9,630 bases of DNA from Anaerolineales bacterium UBA4823. GTDB lineage: Bacteria > Chloroflexota > Anaerolineae > Anaerolineales > UBA4823. Below the pieces are notes generated by a model, which searched no databases, was not told where the DNA came from, and worked only from the letters and a program-made list of their open reading frames with translations. Location: NCBI GenBank assembly GCA_002402275.1, contig DHFN01000255.1:1-9630 (forward strand), in the 5' to 3' direction. A program made the translations under genes and the position numbers. Each line of letters starts with the position of its first letter. Position 1 is the first letter of the stretch. Shown one piece after another: positions 1-6,483 of this stretch.

Positions 1-7
1 TGAAAAG

Positions 8-28
8 ATCCCTCGCTTCGCTCGGGAT
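8..28 (-). repeat. GCGAAGC-type hairpin repeat element
   Basis: Read on the minus strand, this 21-nt segment is a symmetric hairpin. The arms ATCCC and GGGAT enclose two GA dinucleotides facing each other (tandem G-A mismatches), then GC-GAA-GC. The core d(GCGAAGC) is known as an unusually stable DNA mini-hairpin, and tandem sheared G-A pairs stack well, so the whole segment can fold without a real bulge. On the plus strand the mismatches become T-C and the fold is weaker, so the element has a structural orientation. It is followed on the minus strand by CTTTTCA, which resembles a short terminator tail. From memory, similar CATCCCGAGCGAAGCGAGG-like intergenic repeats occur in many unrelated bacterial genomes; no function is established here. 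Confidence 0.6.
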
Positions 29-119
29 GACAATTTTCTTTTCGGGATGACAACTTTATATTTGGAATGAAAACATTCTATTAGGGATGACAACCATCCT
101 TTGGGATTACAATCTATTT
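21..119. repeat. Degenerate 20-bp tandem repeat
   Basis: Five consecutive units start at 21, 41, 61, 81 and 101, each opening with a variant of TCGGGATGACAA followed by about eight AT-rich bases. The first, second and fourth units keep GGGATGACAA exactly. The third (TTTGGAATGAAAAC) and fifth (TTGGGATTACAA) are diverged, and the register slips by one base in the fifth. The conserved part is the same as the outer flank of the hairpin at 8-28, so the array looks like repeated copies of half of that element. The units are too short and their less conserved parts too brief to be a CRISPR array. No open reading frame covers it. Confidence 0.65.
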
Positions 120-179
120 TTAGGACAATCCCGTTCCAGAAAAGAGAGAAAACTGATAAAAATTGGTCGTATTAAGCTA

Positions 180-225
180 TTGATTTTTTAAATAATTATG
201 ATAAAATAGATAATAAAGGTATAAT
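180..225 (+). promoter_or_regulatory. Candidate promoter(s) for the DoxX-family gene
   Basis: The stretch from about 150 to 250 is strongly AT-rich and lies directly upstream of the gene starting at 262. Two sigma-70-like arrangements are visible. TTGATT (180-185) is followed after 16 bases by TAAAAT (202-207). A perfect TATAAT lies at 220-225, but the best -35-like hexamer in range, TTATGA (196-201), matches only half of the consensus. The second would start transcription near 232 and give a leader of about 30 nt. The sequence cannot decide which is used. Confidence 0.45.
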
Positions 226-238
226 AAATCTTATTATA
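220..238. promoter_or_regulatory. Inverted repeat overlapping the -10 box (candidate operator)
   Basis: TATAATAA (220-227) and TTATTATA (231-238) form a perfect 8-bp inverted repeat around the 3-bp centre ATC. The left arm contains the consensus -10 hexamer TATAAT, and the right arm covers the expected transcription start. A dimeric repressor bound here would block the promoter. The size and dyad symmetry are typical of operators of MarR, TetR or Fur-like regulators, but no regulator gene is in the window and AT-rich DNA forms such palindromes more easily by chance. Confidence 0.4.
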
Positions 239-261
239 AATATTCTGATAAGGAGCTTCTG

Positions 262-855
262 ATGTCGAATAAAGTTGTTGAAATTACTGATCCGCCCTTT
301 GCCAATCGGCTTTTTGGCAGTCCAGCCTGGTCATGGCTGTGGTTGGTAGTCCGGGTTTATGTTGGCTACACCTGGATAACCTCGGGCTTAGGAAAACTTA
401 GCAATCCTGGCTGGGTACAAACCGGTGCAATATTAAAGGGATTTTGGCAGAACGCAGTTCAAGTGCCAGCACCCCCTGCTAAACCCCTCATCGTTTATGA
501 TTGGTATCGTTCGTTTATTGAGTTCTTGTTAAATGGGGGGCATTATGTTTGGTTTTCGAAGTTAGTGGTTGCTGGTGAATTGTTAGTTGGAGTGGCTCTA
601 ATCTTAGGGGCTTTTGTTGGAATTGCAGCTTTTGTTGGTGGCTTCATGAATTGGAATTTCATGATGGCTGGTTCGGCGAGCATCAACCCTGTCTTATTTG
701 CTCTCTCTATTTTATTGATCTTAGCCTGGAAGAATGCTGGCTGGTTTGGTTTGGATCGTTGGTTACTGCCGGCACTTGGCACACCTTGGCGACCAGGTAG
801 AGTTTTTGAAAAGCAAGTTATACCCCAACCCGAACCATCTGGTTCGAACGCATAA
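262..855 (+). CDS. DoxX-family integral membrane protein
   Basis: A 197-residue membrane protein of the DoxX/DoxD family, related to the DoxD subunit of archaeal thiosulfate:quinone oxidoreductase and to bacterial DoxX proteins linked to redox homeostasis. Hydrophobic segments lie at about 23-45, 98-117, 118-136 and 142-158, as expected for a four-helix bundle. Family-type stretches include RVYVGYTWITSGLGKLSNP (31-49), FWQNAV (61-66), YDWYRSFIEFLL (79-90), GELLVGVALILGAF (105-118), FMNWNFMMAGSASINPVLF (128-146) and the end motif GLDRWLLPALGTPW (163-176). The ATG at 262 is supported by AAGGAG (250-255) six bases upstream. The C-terminal tail (about 177-197) is polar and has no recognised domain. 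The gene stands alone, convergent with the recJ operon. The physiological substrate cannot be told from sequence; thiosulfate oxidation should not be assumed because no DoxA-like partner is visible. Confidence 0.88.
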   Translation: MSNKVVEITDPPFANRLFGSPAWSWLWLVVRVYVGYTWITSGLGKLSNPGWVQTGAILKGFWQNAVQVPAPPAKPLIVYDWYRSFIEFLLNGGHYVWFSKLVVAGELLVGVALILGAFVGIAAFVGGFMNWNFMMAGSASINPVLFALSILLILAWKNAGWFGLDRWLLPALGTPWRPGRVFEKQVIPQPEPSGSNA

Positions 856-866
856 TTTTTTTGGAA

Positions 867-901
867 AAAGCGGATACAGGATAATTTCTTGTATCCGCTT
901 T
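867..901. terminator. Bidirectional intrinsic terminator between convergent genes
   Basis: A perfect 12-bp stem pairs AAAGCGGATACA (867-878) with TGTATCCGCTTT (890-901), enclosing an 11-nt loop. It begins 11 bases after the stop codon of the DoxX-family gene. On the plus strand the stem ends in TTT and continues GTTTATC. On the minus strand it ends in a run of five T (869-865) followed by CC and A-rich sequence. Both sides can therefore act as a modest U-tract, which suits a shared terminator for the DoxX gene and for recJ, whose stop lies 89 bases to the right. No other strong stem lies in 902-990. Confidence 0.8.
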
Positions 902-990
902 GTTTATCTGTGAACCTAGTTTGAGGAATGTTATTAACCCAACTATGGAGAGCCCACGTAAAGATCAAGAAGATTAGAGTTAAGGGATGA

Positions 991-3321
991 TTATCTTCTT
1001 AACTGCTCCTGTAAGGCTTCCAATGAACTTTCATGATAGAACCGCCGATAAGCAGCACTCTCTGCCAATTGTTGACAAAGTTGGTGATAGATTTGTTCAT
1101 TCTGGGGCGGATGGCTACCTTCTCCCTTTGCGATAACCAGTTTTTCTTCTTCTACTTCTTTGAATGTTATCCAGCCTGTGGTTTCCAACCAATCCAAACC
1201 CAGTTTTACCACGCTTTTGGTCTGGGCTGTGGCAGCCATTAACCAGCCCCAATCCGCTACTCCAGATTGACGGTGGATGACCAACTTAATCAATCCTTTC
1301 AGTCGTTCCAAAAAGCTTTGTAGTTCATCCATTTTGGGATTGATAGCGAAGAGGTAGATTTTTTGGGGAGACACTTGTTCGACAGCCTGACGTAGTTCAT
1401 TATAACTGGGCGGAATAGTCCAAATCACCAGCGCCTTAGCGGGGTGAAATTCAGTTCGATCTTGCCCGTGCACACCTGGATGTTCACCTGCCTCTGCCCA
1501 GATGAGGATCTCGTCCTCATTGGAACGAATTTCTTCCAGTAGAATAAGCGGTTCTAAAACACTGCGGTGATCAAAAACTTGTACTCTTTTAATGCTAGGA
1601 AGGCGAATGGTATCCTGAGGCTGCTGACGAAAATCGGTCCATTCAAGCTGAATTTGGGTTTCCCCTTTAAAGCTAGTGGCGCGTAGGTGGTAAGCTAAAT
1701 CAAATACACCTTGAGGAACATCCCAACTGGCTCCCTGCCACCAGATTAACTGATAGGATTGCTCCGCCTCATCTTCTACGGTCATTATCCTATGTTCCCC
1801 TAACCGCCCTACAGTGGCTGCACTCAAAAGGTGCAGGTTTGTGGCTGCGAAAACGGGGGCGGGATTGCCTGCTCCAAAAGGAGCTAGCTGTTCCATCGCT
1901 CGAGCTAAATTCCAATCCACTTGATTTAATGGTAAATAACCGCTCAGTTGTAATGGAGTCTCTTTTTCAATGGCATGATTCTGTTGTTGAACCGTGTAAC
2001 TGATAGCTTTCCGAAAACGGGCAACTTTTTCTTCCATATCGGGATCAGGTGCAAAAGCTAATCCAGCCGCCATCGGATGCCCCCCGAAACTGGACAACAT
2101 ATTTGCTTGGGCAATGATCGCCTGGGTAATATGGATGCCGGGAATTGAACGTGCCGATCCCCGGGCACCTTGTTCTGCGGTGCCACTCAATAAGATCACC
2201 GGCTTTCCGTATCGTTCGACCAGGCGGCTGGCAACGATCCCTAACACTCCGGCGTGCCAAAGGGGGTGATAAAGCACTAGCACGGCATCATCCAATAATT
2301 CACGCTTATTTTCGAGTTGATAAAGAGCAGCTTGGAATACGTCTTCTGAGAGTCGCTTACGCTGTTCGTTATAGCTCTCGATTTCGTAGGCAAACTGGCG
2401 GGCGAATTGTTCGTCTTGAGTGGTGAGAAATTCAACCACAGGATTGGCATCTCCCAGACGACCAACCGCATTGAGGCGGGGGGCAATTCCGAAGCCAATA
2501 TGTTCCTCATTGAGCATTTGGGGGTTGATCTCGGCATTGTTCAACAAGATCCGCAATCCAAGCCGTTGGGTTTGACGTAATGCCTCTATTCCTGCTTGGG
2601 CAAGATAACGGGCATCACCATGTAATTCTGCCACATCCGCAATAATCCCTAGAGCAGCTAAATCATAGAATGCAGTCACGCGCTCATTCAGGTTAGCGCG
2701 TCGGTAGAGCTCTTCGATCAGTTTATAAGCTACACCTACGCCAGGCAAGGTGGAAAGGGGATGGCTTTGGGGAAGAAATTTTGGATTAATCGTTGCGGTG
2801 GATTGGGGTAGTTCTGCTGGCGGGTCATGGTGATCAGTTATCAGAAAGTCAATCCTGTGTTGGCATGCCCAATCTGCAGCTTCATGGGCGGTGATGCCGG
2901 TATCGCAGGTGAGGATCAAGTTGGCTCCTTGGCTGACCAATTTTTCTAATTCGGGAAGGTTAACCCCATGCGATTCAGTATCTCTTACTGGGATGTGGTA
3001 AAGCACCTGGGCACCCAAACCGTGCAGCCCTTCTACCAGCACTGTGGTGGAAGTTTGCCCATCCACATCGAAATCACCCCAGATTCCAATAGTTTCCTGC
3101 TGATGGATGGCTCGCTCGATTCGTTCGACTGCTTGGATTAGCCCAGGCAGGTCAGTCGCAGGAGTAGGTTGATAATAGCGGGGGTCCAGATAAGCCTGAG
3201 CATTGAGTTTGTCTTTTATTCCGCGTTGGACAAGTGCTTGATAGACGAAAGGGTGGAGGGTGAGCCCTTGTTCGAGCTCCGCTGGGATGGGCAGGGAGGG
3301 GGGGGCAAGCCATTTTTTCAT
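991..3321 (-). CDS. recJ: Single-stranded-DNA-specific 5'-3' exonuclease RecJ
   Basis: RecJ degrades single-stranded DNA 5' to 3' in recombination and repair, using a metal centre in its DHH domain. With the ATG start the protein has 776 residues. DHH-domain motifs are GDFDVDGQTSTT (82-93), CDTGITAHE (139-147), TDHHD (162-166), ALGIIADVAEL (223-233) and RLNAVGRLGDA (282-292). The DHHA1 domain follows with WHAGVLGIVASRL (355-367), GARGSARS (385-392) and FGGHPMAAG (412-420), then an OB-like region beginning near APFGAGNPAPVF (480-491). Residues from about 584 to the end form an extra C-terminal domain absent from the 577-residue E. coli enzyme but comparable in total length to the long RecJ of Bacillus. 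All catalytic acidic and histidine motifs look intact. It is the last gene of the operon, 29 bases after the nuclease gene. Its first codons contain an 8-base C run (plus-strand G run, 3298-3305). Confidence 0.95.
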   Translation of the reverse strand: MKKWLAPPSLPIPAELEQGLTLHPFVYQALVQRGIKDKLNAQAYLDPRYYQPTPATDLPGLIQAVERIERAIHQQETIGIWGDFDVDGQTSTTVLVEGLHGLGAQVLYHIPVRDTESHGVNLPELEKLVSQGANLILTCDTGITAHEAADWACQHRIDFLITDHHDPPAELPQSTATINPKFLPQSHPLSTLPGVGVAYKLIEELYRRANLNERVTAFYDLAALGIIADVAELHGDARYLAQAGIEALRQTQRLGLRILLNNAEINPQMLNEEHIGFGIAPRLNAVGRLGDANPVVEFLTTQDEQFARQFAYEIESYNEQRKRLSEDVFQAALYQLENKRELLDDAVLVLYHPLWHAGVLGIVASRLVERYGKPVILLSGTAEQGARGSARSIPGIHITQAIIAQANMLSSFGGHPMAAGLAFAPDPDMEEKVARFRKAISYTVQQQNHAIEKETPLQLSGYLPLNQVDWNLARAMEQLAPFGAGNPAPVFAATNLHLLSAATVGRLGEHRIMTVEDEAEQSYQLIWWQGASWDVPQGVFDLAYHLRATSFKGETQIQLEWTDFRQQPQDTIRLPSIKRVQVFDHRSVLEPLILLEEIRSNEDEILIWAEAGEHPGVHGQDRTEFHPAKALVIWTIPPSYNELRQAVEQVSPQKIYLFAINPKMDELQSFLERLKGLIKLVIHRQSGVADWGWLMAATAQTKSVVKLGLDWLETTGWITFKEVEEEKLVIAKGEGSHPPQNEQIYHQLCQQLAESAAYRRFYHESSLEALQEQLRR
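3284..3305 (+). other. G-quadruplex-forming motif at the 5' end of recJ
   Basis: On the plus strand there are four G-tracts of at least three bases (3284-3286, 3289-3291, 3294-3296 and 3298-3305) separated by loops of 2, 2 and 1 bases. This fits the canonical intramolecular G-quadruplex pattern with very short loops. Because recJ is on the minus strand, the G-rich strand is the transcription template and the mRNA is C-rich. The segment encodes the Pro-rich start of RecJ (PPSLPIP). A structural role is unproven; the G tracts could simply reflect proline codon choice. Confidence 0.55.
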
Positions 3322-3330
3322 AAAATTAAC

Positions 3331-3336
3331 CCACCT
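3331..3336 (-). promoter_or_regulatory. Ribosome binding site that fixes the recJ start
   Basis: Minus-strand AGGTGG lies nine bases upstream of the ATG at 3321-3319. The longest reading frame begins with a TTG at 3339, but that codon abuts this Shine-Dalgarno-like sequence and has no better one of its own. The protein from the ATG (MKKWLAPP) also begins as RecJ proteins usually do, so the ATG is preferred and the protein is six residues shorter than the longest frame. Confidence 0.65.
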
Positions 3337-3350
3337 CAATCCAGAGATAA

Positions 3351-4199
3351 TTAATAGACAATTTCACTGATTTGTTCCCAATCATCCGGGGGTTGTAAAG
3401 GCGGATTGTCGGTTAAATCAAGCTCGTTCTCGGTACTGGTCTCAACAAATTGGCGATCACAATAGGTGCGGTAGACACAATGCCCGCAGAGCTTCTCATT
3501 TTGGGTTAGAGGAAAATCATTCCCGTTTCGCCCTGAGATTTCGGTGATGAGATGGGTTAAATAGTTTTCATCAGCTTGATATTGATTGGAACTATAAAGC
3601 AACTGTTGAGGTTTGAATGGGTCAGCAGTGAACCAATAAATCATCGTGATTTGTTGGGGTGTTATTTCTTGGCTATTCAGGAGGGTTGTTCCCGCAAGGC
3701 TGAAAACAAAAGGATACACGCGGGTTTGAACATGGTGGATGAAATTTTCAACTCGAACAGGAGGATGGATCGTTTTCCAATCAAATATGGTTACCGTATT
3801 GTCAGGGTGAATCACCAAGAGATCATATTTTGCAATCAATCGAAAACCAGCTAATCCACACGAGAGGGTCGTTTCAGCGTAACGTTCCCCATACAGGACG
3901 TTTGGCAAAGCCTGATCCCACCAATAAAGAAAATTCCCCCACCATTCTTGGAACTCAAGGGGTTGGGTTGCTATAAATTTGAATAATAGGTCATCGGAGA
4001 TGCCAAGCACTTTTTGTTGTGCCAGCCGATGGAACGTATATCCCATTTCGATTCGGCGGGTTGTTTCAGTCACTCCGCTCATTTCCCGGTTGGGCCACAG
4101 CAAACGACGGACATGCCGCAAATAGAAGCGTCGCGGACACTCCAGAAAATCCTGGAGATTAGATTGACTAAAAGTGAAATCAGGGGGTAGGTTGAGCAT
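3351..4199 (-). CDS. Stand-alone PD-(D/E)XK nuclease with Fe-S cluster signature (AddB-nuclease/Cas4-like)
   Basis: A 282-residue protein of the RecB/AddB/Cas4 nuclease superfamily. Visible elements in order are the N-terminal FLECPRRFYLRH with Cys21; MGYTFH with His57 (the conserved His of RecB-type nucleases); Asp126 in AKYDLLVI; Asp140-Trp-Lys142 in FDWKT (the D/E-X-K element); Gln158-TRV-Tyr162 (QxxxY motif); and Cys238-x2-Cys241-x5-Cys247. One Cys before the active site plus C-x2-C-x5-C after it is the Fe-S arrangement of AddB and Cas4. The catalytic set appears complete. The last 30 residues are acidic with no Lys or Arg, suggesting a flexible tail. The start overlaps the end of the helicase gene by 20 bases and has no strong Shine-Dalgarno, so translation is probably coupled. 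No cas genes are nearby, and the helicase neighbours favour the nuclease subunit of an AddAB-like complex. Confidence 0.87.
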   Translation of the reverse strand: MLNLPPDFTFSQSNLQDFLECPRRFYLRHVRRLLWPNREMSGVTETTRRIEMGYTFHRLAQQKVLGISDDLLFKFIATQPLEFQEWWGNFLYWWDQALPNVLYGERYAETTLSCGLAGFRLIAKYDLLVIHPDNTVTIFDWKTIHPPVRVENFIHHVQTRVYPFVFSLAGTTLLNSQEITPQQITMIYWFTADPFKPQQLLYSSNQYQADENYLTHLITEISGRNGNDFPLTQNEKLCGHCVYRTYCDRQFVETSTENELDLTDNPPLQPPDDWEQISEIVY

Positions 4200-6483
4200 T
4201 TTCTTTATCCCAATAATTCCAGAGAGCTTTGAAGGCTAAAGCGGGTGTTTGGTTTGTTTGGCCACTATTCCAGGTGATGATCAATTCTTTTTTCGCGCGG
4301 GTGATCCCAACATAGAGCAAACGAATGCGTTCACGGATGTAATCCAGCCTGGCTTGAACGGTTGGGATTCCTTCACTAGGAAAACTTTGTTGGTTTGGTT
4401 CGAGCAGCCATTCAAGCTCGGCGAGAAGTTCTGCTTGGAGATTTAGACGATCTCGGATAAACCGCTTTTCGGACTGATATTGGTCATAGGGCGCGCCCGA
4501 TGGAAAATCGTAATTATTTACCGAGAGCAGATAAACCCGGTCCCATTCTAGCCCCTTGGCTTTATGCATTGTTGAAACCACGACCACACCTTTATAATCT
4601 TCGGGATTAAAACCACTGTCATTTTTGCTAAAGCCAATAAAACGGCGTTGGTTATTCGATATGACGGTCAATTCCTCGGCAAACTCATGGAGATGCCATT
4701 CGGGATGAGCATCTTGGGCTTGCCTTAAGATCACCGCTAACTTGTGGGCTAAAGCTAGATCCACGGGTTGATGGAAGAGATCTTGTGCCAAGGAAAGGAT
4801 GATCTGGTCTATTGGAAGAAGAACGGTTTCCTGCCAGCGACGGACACGCCCTCGGAATTGATCGAGGCGTTGATAGGTGGATAGTTTTGAAATGAAAGTT
4901 CCAGGTTGGTTTTCTGAAGGATTTTCCGATGGACAAATCGAGGCGAGCCAATCGTGATTGGCGGTTGGATATAAATAATCCTCCAGATATTGACATTGGT
5001 TGAGCAATGTACAATCCGCTTCAATTTGCTGGTTTTGTTCTTCCTCAGTTTGACTGTCCAATTCCTGTCCATGGCTTTCTGCGAAATACCAGGTTTTATA
5101 GACTTTCGATAATTTCTTTGAAGAGGTTGGATCACCTAAGAAAGTCAGGATTTCACTTAACATCCGGGCAGTCTGACGAGTGGTAGAGGTGGCTTTGAGC
5201 AATGAATCATCGAAAGGTATTCTGGCTACCTTTAGTTTTTCAACTAAATGTTTGCCACGTTCCGTACGGGGGACTAAAGCTGCGACAGTCCAATCAGGAT
5301 GATCTTTTAGCCATTTTTTTAAGGAGCTAACCACCGTGTTGATTTCACCAGCAGGGGATAATTTTTCCGGATAAAGATAAATTTTGGCGGGATCGTCGGG
5401 AGGGTTTGTTTGGAGATCACTAGAGGGTAAGGGTTTGATGTAAGGCGGTGCTTTTAACGCATCGCGTACTTCCGATACGGGATGGTCCTCCATTGTCCAA
5501 CGGATCAATTCATTGGCTAAATTCATAATACTTTGAGTCGAACGACCTGAATTGGGTAATTCTCGGCGGATCACGTCTGTTTCTTCAACGAATTGACGTA
5601 AATAACGAGGGCTGGCTGTGGTGAAAGTTTCGTAAATGGCTTGGTTAGGATCTCCCACTCGCACCCAATTGCCATGATCACCCACGAGTTTCCGTAAGAT
5701 GCGCTCTTGCATTAAATTGCTATCCTGAGCTTCATCTTCTAATATGTAAGGCCAGCGATATTGTAATCGTTCGGTTAATGTTGGATCCCACTCCAGGGCA
5801 TTATAAGCTAGGCGGATCAAGTCCGAGAAATCTACCGCGCCGCGATAGTGTAGATCGCGTTGGTAATCGTTATAAATAGACCAGCCCATTTCTAAGAGGG
5901 GAAGTTTCAGAGGGAGTTGATCTAATTTATAGCGTAGTTCGGATGGGGTGATACATCTGTCTTTCGCCAGACTGATAAAGCTGGCAGCGATCTCCTGAAT
6001 ATACTCGCGAGAATTTTTTGAATTGATCAGGTCTGGTGGCACAGAGTTGGATTTCGCTAAAAAGGGTTCTAATTCTGTAGGATGTTGTTTTAGCCAGGCA
6101 TCTACTGCTGATTTACAAATGCGGTCGCTCTCACGCTCATCCAGAATTTGAAAATTTTCATCTAGCCCCACCAGCTCGGGTCGTTCGCGCACAATATCAT
6201 TTGCTAATCCATGCAAAGTTCGAACGCGAAAGTCTAAGGGCATTAAACCACGTATTTCTAAAAAGGTGCGAATGCGTTGGGAAAAGATATCCACCGCGGA
6301 ATTGACCAAGGTAACGATCAAGATCTCTTGATTGCGCTCTAATACTTTTTGGGCAAGTAACTCAGCTGCCAAATAGGAAAGTGTCCAGGTCTTGCCACTG
6401 CCCGGAACAGCCAGGATGCCCATTTTCCCCTGACGAAAACGGACAATTTGTTGTTGAGCAGGGCGGAGTTGGAGCTCAGCCAT
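4180..6483 (-). CDS. UvrD/AddA-like superfamily 1 DNA helicase without nuclease domain
   Basis: A 767-residue SF1A helicase expected to translocate 3' to 5' on single-stranded DNA and unwind ends using ATP. Motifs in order: Q-motif region LRPAQQQIV (6-14); Walker A AVPGSGKT (25-32); motif Ia IVTLVNSAV (56-64); Ib RTLHGLA (88-94); VDFSDLI (217-223); Walker B LEDEAQD (248-254); motif III VGDPNQAIYETFTTASPRYL (276-295); motif IV region LPNSGRSTQSI (309-319); motif V STMHKAKGLEW (637-647); motif VI RLLYVGITRAKKEL (721-734). Motif III lacks the usual FRGA and motif IV has NSGRS in place of NYRS, so this is a divergent but apparently active branch. Residues 430-620 form a long 2B-like insertion. 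The protein ends about 30 residues after motif VI, so the C-terminal nuclease of AddA or RecB is absent. It overlaps its neighbours by 8 and 20 bases. Confidence 0.92.
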   Translation of the reverse strand: MAELQLRPAQQQIVRFRQGKMGILAVPGSGKTWTLSYLAAELLAQKVLERNQEILIVTLVNSAVDIFSQRIRTFLEIRGLMPLDFRVRTLHGLANDIVRERPELVGLDENFQILDERESDRICKSAVDAWLKQHPTELEPFLAKSNSVPPDLINSKNSREYIQEIAASFISLAKDRCITPSELRYKLDQLPLKLPLLEMGWSIYNDYQRDLHYRGAVDFSDLIRLAYNALEWDPTLTERLQYRWPYILEDEAQDSNLMQERILRKLVGDHGNWVRVGDPNQAIYETFTTASPRYLRQFVEETDVIRRELPNSGRSTQSIMNLANELIRWTMEDHPVSEVRDALKAPPYIKPLPSSDLQTNPPDDPAKIYLYPEKLSPAGEINTVVSSLKKWLKDHPDWTVAALVPRTERGKHLVEKLKVARIPFDDSLLKATSTTRQTARMLSEILTFLGDPTSSKKLSKVYKTWYFAESHGQELDSQTEEEQNQQIEADCTLLNQCQYLEDYLYPTANHDWLASICPSENPSENQPGTFISKLSTYQRLDQFRGRVRRWQETVLLPIDQIILSLAQDLFHQPVDLALAHKLAVILRQAQDAHPEWHLHEFAEELTVISNNQRRFIGFSKNDSGFNPEDYKGVVVVSTMHKAKGLEWDRVYLLSVNNYDFPSGAPYDQYQSEKRFIRDRLNLQAELLAELEWLLEPNQQSFPSEGIPTVQARLDYIRERIRLLYVGITRAKKELIITWNSGQTNQTPALAFKALWNYWDKENAQPTP

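Noticed and set aside
21..119. CRISPR-like periodic repeat
   Set aside because: The period is only 20 bp, the conserved part is about 10-12 bp, the remaining bases are too short to be spacers and no cas genes are present.
543..968. 141-residue reading frame on the minus strand over the DoxX gene
   Set aside because: It is antisense to a clear membrane-protein gene, crosses the terminator hairpin, has no recognisable domain and no ribosome binding site was found.
967..1004. Extra hairpins at the recJ stop codon (AAGAAGAT/ATCTTCTT and AGTTAAG/CTTAACT)
   Set aside because: The two stems are mutually exclusive, AT-rich, have long loops and lack a T-run; the 867-901 stem is a far better terminator.
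991..3321. Oligoribonuclease/NrnA-type DHH phosphodiesterase instead of RecJ
   Set aside because: The length, the DVDG and GGHPMAAG motifs, the OB-like region and the C-terminal extension all match RecJ; NrnA-type proteins are about 320 residues.
3322..3339. TTG start adding six residues to RecJ
   Set aside because: The TTG abuts the only good Shine-Dalgarno sequence, and the ATG at 3321 gives the usual RecJ N-terminus.
3351..4199. Cas4 or a CRISPR adaptation nuclease
   Set aside because: The motifs fit Cas4 equally well, but there is no cas1, cas2 or repeat array, and the gene overlaps an AddA-like helicase gene, which favours a recombination role.
4685..5135. Two minus-strand reading frames of about 108 residues in other frames of the helicase gene
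   Set aside because: Both lie wholly within the motif-bearing helicase frame and show low-complexity Ser/Arg/Lys-rich translations typical of off-frame reading.
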